Shown here: positions 8,124 to 17,769 of the stretch, one piece after another
Numbering within the stretch: the stretch's first letter is position 1
How the letters are laid out: each line of letters starts with the position of its first letter
NCBI RefSeq assembly: GCF_000382445.1
Contig: NZ_KB905472.1
Location: 632,074-696,073, forward strand
Origin: Phocaeicola massiliensis B84634 = Timone 84634 = DSM 17679 = JCM 13223
Lineage (GTDB): Bacteria; Bacteroidota; Bacteroidia; Bacteroidales; Bacteroidaceae
Length of the DNA stretch: 64,000 nt
Direction of reading: 5' to 3'
Position numbers and translations under genes: made by a program
Notes under the pieces: model-generated
What the model was told of the DNA's origin: nothing
Seen by the model: only the letters and a program-made list of their open reading frames with translations
The model's database searches: none

Positions 8124-10472
8124 TTAGCGTAAATTATTTTTTAGAAATTTCTTAAGCGAGATTGTAGTTATACCCAATAGCTTAGACTTAAGTTGTAGCC
8201 CATTGTCTGATGTAAGCATAATTGGATTCTGTTCTTTATACTTTAATGCGACTGATAATATCATATTGTCAGGTGAACGTTTATCAAAGTCATCTGGCAA
8301 TAAAGAAGTATCTGAGAACTCGTATAAAATCTCATGCTGTGACTCATTATTAAGATTACGTAAAGCCTTCTCCGCGTTTTGTCTTCGTTCTTCAGTTAAT
8401 TTGATTTTCATCTTATCGAGCTCATCCGTCACCTTTGCAGACAAGATGATAGGATACTTTCTGTCAATCTTAGAAATAATATCGGGATAGTCCACAAAAA
8501 CATTAGTATCAATGATATAATAGTTTTTCTTTGTTATACTTAATTCCTTCTTTTTCCGTTCAAATTGAGAAAGGTCAATTTTACCTACAACTCTCAACCC
8601 TATTGTGGAGGAGACCGTTGATACTGTTTTTTCTTCAGATATAGGTTGGACTATAGGGGCTGATGATTCTGACTCTTGCAAATTAGTTCTCCATACATTT
8701 GTTTTACCATCAAACTTATCACAATTATCTATAAACTGTAATACTGTAGGTGATACAGTGTGAAATTCGTTAAGAGGCATATCTGAAATAATGAGAGTCG
8801 TACTAAGCGAACGGCTTGTTGCTACATTAAAACGTCGATCTTCTAGTGCGAAACCCGGATTCCTTCCAGGAATGTATAGAATAGCATAATCAACAGTCAT
8901 ACCTTGGATTCTATCTATCGTTTCGATAGTTATATCCAGTTCAAGGTCAGACGTACAGAAACGTTTCTGCAGTTCCTTTACAGAATCTCTAAAAGGTGTT
9001 ATGATAGCTAAAGAACGATCAGGGTAAAATTTTTCCAGCTTTTCAATCACATCTCGTATAATAGCATCTGCTTTATCTGAATAAACTCCATTGCGGACAT
9101 CTAGTGTACAATGGTAAAGTACACCGCCATCTTGTGGAAATAAGACACTATTCGCTTTGGTAAAATCTAAATAGTCTTGCTTCACAGACACAAAACGATT
9201 TCCGTAAAAGTATTTTGTAAGGGAGGCTGATCGACTCGTGAGACGGAAAGTGGTTACTATACGATAAGATTTTATCGATGTCCCCAGCACCATAGACTTC
9301 AATCCTTCAACTTGTGTTGCCACATTCCACGAATTATATTGTGGATTGTTAAGTTTCACGATAGGTGGCAACTGCATAGGATCACCTACAATTAGGCAAT
9401 CAATCCCCAACTGCTTAAACGCAACTATAGCCGTGAGAAAAGCCTGAGAAGCTTCTTCTATGACTACCAAATCGTATTGTGGCAAACCATACAGAGTCAT
9501 CTTCTTTTCGCTAAAAACACTTGACAACTGATAGTTTGTCGCACAGAGCATTTCGCCACCAGGAACCTGCAAGTCGGCAGAGGCAGCTTTTACACCAGAC
9601 ACCTGTTTGCGTTCGTCAATAGAGAGATTTGTCTTGCTGACACGACCTTCCTTCACATACTTCTGCAAAGGCTTCTGCTTTATCAACTCGATAAGACCCT
9701 TGTTCGCCATGGTGGTGACGCAGACGGTTTTGCCAGCATCAAGATACGATGAAATCACAGAAGCGATGGTGTAACTCTTACCAGTTCCCGGAGGACCTTG
9801 TACGATACAACAATGTTCATTAGCGAGCGTGTCTATGATTGTGTCAGAAATGCCTGTTGGCTTCTGTTCATCAAATGCGAGTTCCTCGGGTGTCCATTCC
9901 TCATAATCTATAGTCGGTTCAAGGTTCAATTCATCGTTTGAAGAGAATGCATCCATATAGCTGGCAAGGTTGCGGAAATACTCTACAGGAGGAAATGGAT
10001 TATGGACGATAAGTGAAAGACTTTTGCCATCAACCAACGCCTTTGACAAGATATCGTACAACTTAAAACTGAATCCAGAGCATGCAACATAGTCATAGTT
10101 GGAATCACCAGTATGAACATAGTACATTGGAGTCATGTCAGAACCAGAAGAATGAAAATCCTTATTGTCAACGAACTCATCCCAACGGCAGATCCACTCC
10201 GTAACGTGTTCACCTAATGCTTGCTTAGCACCTTTCTTAATTATGCACACGCCCTTCAGAACTTTCAAACGTGGAGCCATACGACGAGGGCATTTGAGGA
10301 TAATCATGCCTGTCTCATGCTGAATGGAATCAACATAAGCAAGCGATAATTCACCTGTCTTAAATAAGTTCCGCATCTGCGAGCGATTGATCTTTTGTTG
10401 CTCGTCGATAGCCTCTTTCACTTGGTCAGCAAAGAATGACTTATAGTTTGCAAGTTTGATATTGTCAATCAT
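8124..10472 (-). CDS. Superfamily 1 helicase (Upf1/AAA_11-AAA_12 type) fused to C-terminal PIN nuclease domain
   Basis: 782 residues from the ATG at 10472, two bases after the stop of the upstream giant gene; a TTG at 10478 is an alternative start. Helicase motifs in order: Walker A GPPGTGKS (226-233), Ia VTTMANKG, II VVIEEASQ (acidic pair 339-340), III VGDPMQLPP (363-370), a later LAIITPFRDS, V TIDRIQGMTVDYAI and VI RRFNVATSR (546-554). Motif II has Glu-Glu where relatives usually have Asp-Glu. After a Ser-rich linker, a PIN domain runs from about 650: IIDTNVFVD (Asp655), Glu684, Asp735 in SPDNMI and Asp756 in LTSDNG, the expected acidic tetrad of a metal-dependent ribonuclease. Last gene of the XRE-giant-helicase operon. 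Family knowledge: Upf1-like helicases unwind RNA or DNA and PIN domains usually cut RNA. A defence role is inferred from context. Confidence 0.85.
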   Translation of the reverse strand: MIDNIKLANYKSFFADQVKEAIDEQQKINRSQMRNLFKTGELSLAYVDSIQHETGMIILKCPRRMAPRLKVLKGVCIIKKGAKQALGEHVTEWICRWDEFVDNKDFHSSGSDMTPMYYVHTGDSNYDYVACSGFSFKLYDILSKALVDGKSLSLIVHNPFPPVEYFRNLASYMDAFSSNDELNLEPTIDYEEWTPEELAFDEQKPTGISDTIIDTLANEHCCIVQGPPGTGKSYTIASVISSYLDAGKTVCVTTMANKGLIELIKQKPLQKYVKEGRVSKTNLSIDERKQVSGVKAASADLQVPGGEMLCATNYQLSSVFSEKKMTLYGLPQYDLVVIEEASQAFLTAIVAFKQLGIDCLIVGDPMQLPPIVKLNNPQYNSWNVATQVEGLKSMVLGTSIKSYRIVTTFRLTSRSASLTKYFYGNRFVSVKQDYLDFTKANSVLFPQDGGVLYHCTLDVRNGVYSDKADAIIRDVIEKLEKFYPDRSLAIITPFRDSVKELQKRFCTSDLELDITIETIDRIQGMTVDYAILYIPGRNPGFALEDRRFNVATSRSLSTTLIISDMPLNEFHTVSPTVLQFIDNCDKFDGKTNVWRTNLQESESSAPIVQPISEEKTVSTVSSTIGLRVVGKIDLSQFERKKKELSITKKNYYIIDTNVFVDYPDIISKIDRKYPIILSAKVTDELDKMKIKLTEERRQNAEKALRNLNNESQHEILYEFSDTSLLPDDFDKRSPDNMILSVALKYKEQNPIMLTSDNGLQLKSKLLGITTISLKKFLKNNLR

Positions 10473-10474
10473 AA

Positions 10475-13400
10475 TCAATAGTCGTTATCGTTGTAATCAT
10501 CGTTACCATCTTCCGCTTCTGCCATAGCACCAACATAGTGAGCGAATACGGCATCCATATTTGTACGAGCAGCCACACGAATCAAGGTGTATGCAGTACC
10601 TTTGGCATCTTCAAGTATGCCTGTATAAAGAGCCCTTACTACATCAACCTTCTCCTTGCCGGTAATCTTGATAACAACATCGTCTTTTTCTACGAGTTTC
10701 AGGAATTCCTCGGCGTTGTTAATGTAATGGAAGTTCTTGCCTTGTCCATCAAGATAAACGCAAATCTTCCACTTGTCATCAACCATCTTATTCCATACAG
10801 AAGGAGAAATATACATCACGCCACGAGCAGCACTACAAGCATGAATGTATCTGCCATCTTTAAGTTTGTGTACAGTTACATCACTCGCATTACGCACGAA
10901 CTCTTCCATTGTTTCCTCAGGCTCTGCGTGCATCTCATTTCTGAGGTTCTGGTACAGACGCAACTGAGCAAGATAGTTGGTGTCGGCAATCTGCTCTGGC
11001 TTGATGTTACATTGAGCTAAGAGGTCTATTTCCTCCCTCGTTGGTGGTAATGATTCCAGTTCAAGAGGCGTTCCATGTGAGCGAAGGCGTTCTAATTCCT
11101 TTTTGGTGAAAATCTTCGGATGCTTACGTGTACGAGGTTTGTAAGGTCTGTCACCAACAGGTTGATAATTCTTGTCCTTATCAACAGATCCCATGTACCC
11201 ATTACTGTCAGGATCATAATCCTTATGAGGCTTGTTTGATGAAGCGTGAGACGTGTTAGACATATGAGTATTAGAAGACGTTGTGCTGGCATTATCCGTT
11301 GTGTCAACATCTTCATCAACGTCAGCTTCTACATCGTCTGTTTCATCTGTGTCATCGTAGTCTTCAATATCCTCTTCATCAACCTGTTCATATGTGTCAT
11401 ACTGACCAAGGTCATTTTCTGGCTCTTCCTCTGCTGTAGATGACGTTGCTTGACCAACTAGTGATTCAGTTTGTTGCGACTGCTGTTGTGGACGAGAGTC
11501 AGAAGTTGACTGCTGCGATGCGGTTTGAATAGGTTCTTTTGGTGATGTCTCTGATTCTTCCCCAACTTCAAGTTCGTTAACAGGTCTTGACGTTACATCT
11601 TTATTTGGTGCACCAGGCTTGTCATCCTCGCGAATAGTTTTCGTATCGTCAACATGCTGATTTTCTGTTGATGTCTCTGTAGTTGCTTCAGTAGCAGAAT
11701 CTGTTGGTTCATTCGTAGCATTGCTATAGTAATCGTTTTCTGTTTCGATAGGTTCTTCTTCCTCTGGCTCAACGTTGATGGTCAAATCCAACGATCTGAG
11801 ATAAGCGCGGAACTTTTCATCGTATGCAAGTGAAGAGCAATACTTTTCGATGCACGCTTCTACAGAAACGCTATCATCAAGAACGTCTTCACATACATTA
11901 TCATACACGTCAAAACCTACCAGTCGCTTCAATCTACTACAGAACTTTGTAAAGGTACGATTATGCTTCCATGAGCTTACATAATAAAGGTGGTTGTCAT
12001 CGTTATAGATACGCTCCACATCATTATGTATAGTGTCATAACCGAGGTCTATTTTTTCACATACAACAAAATGATACTGCGACAGCTTTGTATTATAACG
12101 TTCGTAGAGTTCTTGGAATCGATCTGGGTTCTCGATAGCCGACAAGATAAGCAGACGAGGTCTGAGTATGGCAACCATATCAGCTGTTTCATCTTGTTTG
12201 CCTATAGGTGTTGCCACAAAATCAGAACTTGTCAGACATTTTATCTTCAGCATGTTGCAGACCTTGACAAACGAATCTGTATCATAAGGGAAAGCACTTG
12301 TCTGCATAACAAACTCATCGCCACGGAAGATATTCCTTTCCTGTGTCGCATCTGGATGGATAGCATAAAGTTCCGTAATATGCTTCTTCTGCCCCTTACC
12401 ATTACGCCATTCTGCAGTTGGCGTTTTACGATAGTTGTCAACCAAAGTCTCATCTTGAATAGGCGAAGACAGCATCCAATTAATCACTATACTGCGGAAA
12501 TTAGTTTCTTCCTCTCTTGGATGCGTAACACGAGCAAGGTAATAAAGGCAATCTTCAAAAGAGAGAGCTTTACAGAAGTTGATCTTCTCAAATAATTCAC
12601 GAGCATCACGATTGTCAATAGAGTCAACAATAGCTTTGCAAGGAACCTTCTCTTGCCATTGAGGTACCTTGGCACGAACAGCATAACCAGCTATGTGAGG
12701 TGTATACAACAACTCCGGCTTTTGAACAGAATTCTCTGTTGGTATGCACACGCGGTTATTGAAACATCCATCTTCTACCCAGGATTCATATTCGACCAAG
12801 CGACGAGAGAAACATTTCGACCAGAAATAACAAGCAAATGTGCGGTTTGCGAGATACTTCAAGTCCTCTCGCGTCATATTCTGATGCACGTTCTCCGCCT
12901 TGAAATATTGTTTGATGATATCCTTGTTGCCTTCGAAGATGTAAGTGTCTGAAAGATACGACAATTCAGCCACACCATTTGCCTCAAAGTCGCACGTTGG
13001 AGAATATTCTGTTCCAAGTGTCAGCTCATGAGCAAGCTTGTATGTCGTTTCATTCGACTTGACCAGATACTTTATCTGCTTACGAAGTGTGTCATTTATG
13101 TCATACTCACTCTGTATCTTGACTACTTCACGTACAAACTGAATGTGAATGTCTGCAACGCTATTCTCATCGGCAGTAAACTTTGCAAGATAATCCTTAA
13201 CCTTTGCGTCAATCCACATTTGCTTTGTGGTAATGAGATTGCGATTACCGTACTCTTCAGAGATAGCATGAAGCAAGTCCTTATTTGCCTTTAGAATATC
13301 GGGATGAACCTCGTTGGCAAGAGTGATGTACTTGAATGGCTCAGATACAGAATCCTCATCCATATTGACGATTATTACCTGATCTAGAGTCTTATAACCA

Positions 13401-16400
13401 GCATATTGAGTGCGAACTCTCAACTGCATAATTTGGTATTTCCTTTCTGCCCATTTATCCTTCAGGTCTTTAAGGTGCTTGGTCATCATCGCTACAACAG
13501 AATCCAAAGACTCTACTTCAATAGTTGAAAGCTTAGGCAAGATGTCTGAGAAAAGAATATCCTTGTTATCGGACTTAAGACCGAGTTTCCTGAACAATTT
13601 CATCCACTCTGACTTCTCGTTCTCATTGGCGGTTTCGATGTAAGACGAAGACACAAACTGCGCCTCCTTTACATACTTAGTTACCAGCGCCTCAATTTGT
13701 TCTTGCTGATAGGTGTCAGAAATGTAAAGTGATACACAATTGATAAGCGCGTTGTTATTGTCAAGTAACGGAATAGTCTTAAACTTATCAACAGATGCAA
13801 TTTGCTTCTGGTTTACCTTTACCCATCGCCAGAAATCAACGTTATTGTTTATAACATTAACCGATTGACGCAAGTTTGCGTTCTGAGCAAGAATGTCAGT
13901 TGTGGTATTGATGTCAAACTTCACAATCTTGAACAGCTGACGCATATCCTGAGAGAAATCATCGGTATATTTCTGTGAGAGCACAACATACATCTTCGGA
14001 CACCATGCTTTCTCGCACAGAATCTTTGCGTCCTCGTTGTATTCGATATACTGGATATTCAGTTCCCTTGCTCTTACTATGGTTCCGTCATAGGCAAGTA
14101 AAGGCATATCCTTGATGTCGTTGAAACTCATAGTATCATCAAAGAGTCTGTCTGCGTCACGCTTCAGGTACTCCAAGAATGTGAGCATAGTTGCCTCGTC
14201 AACAAGACCGGCATAGATAACCGCCTTATTCTTGATTACAACATCTGTGAAGAACGACTTGTCTGTGAAGGTCTTAACGCCAAACTGCTGACGCAAGAAC
14301 GATTCCAGTTTCTTTACCTCTTCCTTCTCACGACCTTCAAAGTAATCATTCGATAGAGCATACATCATGCTATCCTGCAACCAAGCATGATTGATATTGT
14401 CAGCATAGGTGCTGTTCTGAGCATACGCATCCTGATTGAAGTATCGCACGTCATCGTTGCAAAGATATACCTCATTTTTGTGGATGTCAACACAACGCAA
14501 GACATAATCCTTGAAAACGTTTTCCTTCAACTGCGCTTCACAACCATACACATATTCAACAAATGCTTTGTTGGCGGCATAATTGTTTTCTATGGCAGCG
14601 TTTACTTTTGCTCGGAAATCGGCATCGCCAACTATGACAGTCGTGATGAAGGAGTCCTTGGTAAATTCGTTGAATCCAAGGTTAGTAAATATTGCAGTTA
14701 TATTATCTTTCTCGTCATCAGCCAGGCTGTCAAAATAGATATGCGATAGTACGTTGATAAGATTCTCGCCCAACCATTTCTCACGTATTAAGCCATGAGC
14801 TTCTTCGTTGAAGAAGTAGTGATAATTGGTATAGTCGGTACTTGCACCACCATCCTCGGTAATGTACGGAACCTTTGTCTTGTTAGCCTTTAAATCAACT
14901 TCCTTTACTGCAAGATAACGATAGAATGCAACAGAATTGCTTGGTACGTTAAGCAACGCCATAGCATCCTCATTGGATAGAATGTAATCTGTAATCATAG
15001 ACGCAGCAGAGAAAGACAGGAAATACTTGTCTGCAAATGATTTCCAATTTTCATCTTCCTCAAAATTTGCTCTTGATGCCTCGCAAAGATGCGGTACAAA
15101 TCTACGCAAGAATCCTATTCCATTACAATTCGTGTCAAAATCATAGTAGAGACTTCCTGCTGTAAACAAATCGCCTTCGTATTCAATAAATATATTTTTC
15201 TTCGCAAACTCGTTTAGTTCATCCTCACTCAACCAATGTCTAATAAATCGTGTATTGTTTTCGGGAACTGTCAACCATGTCTGGAAATCAGTTTCCTCAC
15301 ATTTCTTTACAACAGCATCAACCTTTACATCAAGGCTCGAAGGAGAATGCTTGTACAAGAAATCCATGAATGCCTCCGATTGTCTTAACTCGTCAACTGG
15401 CAAGGAGTAGTCACCCAACTCCATAAGAATTATGAAGTCTTCGTCTGAAATGACTCCGTTCGCTGTCATGCCAGTCATGTCGTTAATAATATTGTCGATG
15501 CATTCAAAGGTTTGTTCACCATCCTTATCCACGCATGGAACAAAAGGCTCTTCTTTTATGAACTTTTCAAATTCTTCCTGGAACTCCTCTATAAACGTCT
15601 TATACACGCGTCTCTTCTTGCACTCATCAAAGTCTGGGATAAGTGCAAAGATAGAGTCAAGGTCGTATTTTTTGCTTTCAATAAGCTGCTTGATCCAATA
15701 AAAGAACTGTTTACCTGCAATACGAGCAATAACGTGATTGAGCTCGATATCCTCAATATCATCACGCTGTCCGTTGGGCACCATATCGGTATTCATTAGG
15801 AAATTGAAGCCCCAATCAGCCCGCTTTGCTGGCAGATAGCAATAAAGTATGGCATCATCAACTGGCGTCAACTTTCTTTCAGCTTTCTTGCACGCAAACT
15901 TTACCGCAGTCTTACGGAAGTTCATGTACTTCTCAGGTATTTTCTCATAACCATCCGAACGAAGAGAGTCTGGATTTTCCAAGACATCGTTTATCTTATC
16001 TGTAATATCCTCAGGAATATCATCTACAAGAGAATCTGATACACACCAGTCTTTATTGTCTTTCTCACGTACAATCGGTTCATCCTGACCATCAATAAAG
16101 ATGCTAACCTTCTTGATGTTCGGGATAAACAATATGACGCGCTCTGATTCAAATACATCGGTAAACAAATCGATGTAGTTATCATCTCTGTCTTCATCGG
16201 TCAGAATTTCCTTATCTCGTGGTTGGAGAGCGAACTTTACTCTGAACTCTTCGTTAGGATGCTGACGGAATACAGACTTGATTTCATTATCGATCTCATT
16301 ATGTTCCGTCCAGATTGGCAATATCTGCCACGGTGTATTGATTACATCCGTAGCAGACTTGTCGAACCTGAATGTGTAATTACCAGTATTGAGGAGAACA

Positions 16401-17383
16401 TAGTCGTTGTCAAGGAAAACGGTCTTAAAACCAATACCTTTGTAGCCGATGGCTTCGGTATTGTCAGACTTCTCGCCATCATTTATATCACAAATAGCTG
16501 CAATATTCTTTGGATTGAAATATTCACCTGTATGCTCGAATGTTAAGTAGTTCTCGGTAATATGGAACTCTACATCAACAGGCAAAGGTTGAATCTTACC
16601 ATCAATTTTTGTACGAAGAGGATAGTCGTTAGCATTCTGCAGCAACTCATAGATGAATACTTCCTTACCGCTTTGTGTAAGTTGCTTTTTGAGAGTATCA
16701 AGCGAACGAGCAATCTTCTTTGCAGCACCTGCAGGGTAACGCATAATGCCCTCGTAAAGACTGCTCACAATGTCTTTGGGGTAAATTGGTGTTATTTCCT
16801 CATGCAAGTCAATACCGAACTTGAGAGGATCGGTTTCAAGCAATACCCAAGTGAACTTGTAGTATGCATAGCGGTTGAACTCCTTGTTGCTTCTGAATGA
16901 GATAGACAGATTCTTTATACCACGTTCCTTATCTTCAATCTTTGTAAAATCAGTATTACGGATATCTGTTATCGTAAACCAACCTTCATTTCTTTGAGGC
17001 GCAAACTGACCAATAAACTGATTGTTCTCAAGACGCAATCTGCGTTTGATTTTAACGACCTCCTCGGAATCTACGTATTGGGTTGCTGCACGATTGTATT
17101 GTGGTCTTCTTTGCTCTTCGTGAGATTTTGGCTTAGCTTTTTCAATTACATACCTTATAGGTTTTTCTCCCGAGAAATCTGTCCAGAATGAAAACAATCC
17201 AGAATCTGTTAAAAATTCATAGAAATGATCGTACCCCAGATTCTTATAATTGATACCTACTTTTCCAACAGCACGTAAGAAATCATACTGGTTCACCCAT
17301 CCATCACCCTTGTCAACCAGTTCAACCTTAGGCAAAGATTGATATATCTCACGTAATTTTTCTATTATTGATTTGCTGACCAT
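10475..17383 (-). CDS. Giant protein: LOTUS/OST-HTH-like N-terminus, sacsin/HSP90-type (GHKL) ATPase, acidic linker, divergent DUF3883-like C-terminus
   Basis: 2,302 residues. Residues about 5-80 resemble an OST-HTH/LOTUS domain (a GWVNQYDFL segment, then LGYDHFYEFL and LFSFW). Residues about 205-345 form a sacsin-like HSP90 ATPase: YELLQNAND with Glu246 and Asn250, EHTGEYF (284-288) at the usual DxG loop and GYKGIGFK (313-320) as the glycine-rich lid. About 1,500 mostly helical residues follow without a recognised family. Residues about 1870-2095 are Asp/Glu/Ser/Thr/Gln-rich and probably disordered. The last 150 residues (VTVHKLKDGRYIHAC, then MYISPSVWNKMVDDKWKICVYL) recall the NO VEIN/DUF3883 fold but lack a clear catalytic Lys. 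It starts 19 bp after the XRE gene and ends 2 bp before the helicase ATG. No signal peptide, so cytoplasmic. A role as ATP-driven sensor or scaffold is inference. Confidence 0.8.
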   Translation of the reverse strand: MVSKSIIEKLREIYQSLPKVELVDKGDGWVNQYDFLRAVGKVGINYKNLGYDHFYEFLTDSGLFSFWTDFSGEKPIRYVIEKAKPKSHEEQRRPQYNRAATQYVDSEEVVKIKRRLRLENNQFIGQFAPQRNEGWFTITDIRNTDFTKIEDKERGIKNLSISFRSNKEFNRYAYYKFTWVLLETDPLKFGIDLHEEITPIYPKDIVSSLYEGIMRYPAGAAKKIARSLDTLKKQLTQSGKEVFIYELLQNANDYPLRTKIDGKIQPLPVDVEFHITENYLTFEHTGEYFNPKNIAAICDINDGEKSDNTEAIGYKGIGFKTVFLDNDYVLLNTGNYTFRFDKSATDVINTPWQILPIWTEHNEIDNEIKSVFRQHPNEEFRVKFALQPRDKEILTDEDRDDNYIDLFTDVFESERVILFIPNIKKVSIFIDGQDEPIVREKDNKDWCVSDSLVDDIPEDITDKINDVLENPDSLRSDGYEKIPEKYMNFRKTAVKFACKKAERKLTPVDDAILYCYLPAKRADWGFNFLMNTDMVPNGQRDDIEDIELNHVIARIAGKQFFYWIKQLIESKKYDLDSIFALIPDFDECKKRRVYKTFIEEFQEEFEKFIKEEPFVPCVDKDGEQTFECIDNIINDMTGMTANGVISDEDFIILMELGDYSLPVDELRQSEAFMDFLYKHSPSSLDVKVDAVVKKCEETDFQTWLTVPENNTRFIRHWLSEDELNEFAKKNIFIEYEGDLFTAGSLYYDFDTNCNGIGFLRRFVPHLCEASRANFEEDENWKSFADKYFLSFSAASMITDYILSNEDAMALLNVPSNSVAFYRYLAVKEVDLKANKTKVPYITEDGGASTDYTNYHYFFNEEAHGLIREKWLGENLINVLSHIYFDSLADDEKDNITAIFTNLGFNEFTKDSFITTVIVGDADFRAKVNAAIENNYAANKAFVEYVYGCEAQLKENVFKDYVLRCVDIHKNEVYLCNDDVRYFNQDAYAQNSTYADNINHAWLQDSMMYALSNDYFEGREKEEVKKLESFLRQQFGVKTFTDKSFFTDVVIKNKAVIYAGLVDEATMLTFLEYLKRDADRLFDDTMSFNDIKDMPLLAYDGTIVRARELNIQYIEYNEDAKILCEKAWCPKMYVVLSQKYTDDFSQDMRQLFKIVKFDINTTTDILAQNANLRQSVNVINNNVDFWRWVKVNQKQIASVDKFKTIPLLDNNNALINCVSLYISDTYQQEQIEALVTKYVKEAQFVSSSYIETANENEKSEWMKLFRKLGLKSDNKDILFSDILPKLSTIEVESLDSVVAMMTKHLKDLKDKWAERKYQIMQLRVRTQYAGYKTLDQVIIVNMDEDSVSEPFKYITLANEVHPDILKANKDLLHAISEEYGNRNLITTKQMWIDAKVKDYLAKFTADENSVADIHIQFVREVVKIQSEYDINDTLRKQIKYLVKSNETTYKLAHELTLGTEYSPTCDFEANGVAELSYLSDTYIFEGNKDIIKQYFKAENVHQNMTREDLKYLANRTFACYFWSKCFSRRLVEYESWVEDGCFNNRVCIPTENSVQKPELLYTPHIAGYAVRAKVPQWQEKVPCKAIVDSIDNRDARELFEKINFCKALSFEDCLYYLARVTHPREEETNFRSIVINWMLSSPIQDETLVDNYRKTPTAEWRNGKGQKKHITELYAIHPDATQERNIFRGDEFVMQTSAFPYDTDSFVKVCNMLKIKCLTSSDFVATPIGKQDETADMVAILRPRLLILSAIENPDRFQELYERYNTKLSQYHFVVCEKIDLGYDTIHNDVERIYNDDNHLYYVSSWKHNRTFTKFCSRLKRLVGFDVYDNVCEDVLDDSVSVEACIEKYCSSLAYDEKFRAYLRSLDLTINVEPEEEEPIETENDYYSNATNEPTDSATEATTETSTENQHVDDTKTIREDDKPGAPNKDVTSRPVNELEVGEESETSPKEPIQTASQQSTSDSRPQQQSQQTESLVGQATSSTAEEEPENDLGQYDTYEQVDEEDIEDYDDTDETDDVEADVDEDVDTTDNASTTSSNTHMSNTSHASSNKPHKDYDPDSNGYMGSVDKDKNYQPVGDRPYKPRTRKHPKIFTKKELERLRSHGTPLELESLPPTREEIDLLAQCNIKPEQIADTNYLAQLRLYQNLRNEMHAEPEETMEEFVRNASDVTVHKLKDGRYIHACSAARGVMYISPSVWNKMVDDKWKICVYLDGQGKNFHYINNAEEFLKLVEKDDVVIKITGKEKVDVVRALYTGILEDAKGTAYTLIRVAARTNMDAVFAHYVGAMAEAEDGNDDYNDNDY

Positions 17384-17402
17384 ATTCTATTAGATTTAGT
17401 TA

Positions 17403-17639
17403 TTACAAGATCGTCATCATAATTTTCTGATTGTCTGTAGGTACGAGCAACTCCCGAATATCAACTTCAAGTATTCTTGCAGTTTCTACTAGAGTTTCAA
17501 GAGTGGGTTGAGTTGTGTTAGTACACCATTTGCTCACTGTAGCCTGATCTTTACCTATTTGGTCAGCAAGCCACTTGTTCGTTTTCTTCTTTTCTACGAG
17601 AACTACTTTGATACGATTAATGTTTTTATTTGTTGCCAT
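17403..17639 (-). CDS. Small XRE-family transcriptional regulator
   Basis: 78 residues that are almost entirely a Cro/C1-type helix-turn-helix: IKVVLVEKKKTNKWLADQ, then IGKDQATVSKWCTNTTQP with the recognition helix, and TLETLVETARILEVDIRELL. It is the first gene of the cargo operon, 19 bp before the 2,302-residue gene. Small XRE regulators leading restriction or defence operons commonly autoregulate them. A Bacteroides-type -7 box lies about 37 bp upstream of its ATG. Confidence 0.88.
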   Translation of the reverse strand: MATNKNINRIKVVLVEKKKTNKWLADQIGKDQATVSKWCTNTTQPTLETLVETARILEVDIRELLVPTDNQKIMMTIL

Positions 17640-17675
17640 ATAATTACACTCTATTGTCTTATACCTTCAAAGATG

Positions 17676-17683
17676 CAAAATTA
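17676..17683 (-). promoter_or_regulatory. Predicted -7 box (TAATTTTG) of the cargo operon
   Basis: Fits the Bacteroides housekeeping consensus TAnnTTTG on the minus strand, 37 bp upstream of the XRE ATG. A clear -33 TTTG is missing at the ideal distance, though TTGTTG lies nearby. Confidence 0.5.
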
Positions 17684-17769
17684 TTTCGAAAAACAACAAT
17701 ATATTTTATTGTGACATAAAACTATTTACGTATTTACCTAATAATTTGATTTAGAATATAAAATTATAG

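Noticed and set aside
10473-10478. TTG start for the helicase gene, overlapping the giant gene
   Set aside because: An ATG at 10472 two bases after the upstream stop gives a more usual start; the TTG adds only two residues.
10538-17191. Many plus-strand open frames of 65-200 codons antisense to the giant gene
   Set aside because: They are shadows of the minus-strand coding frame, with no recognisable domain or start signal.
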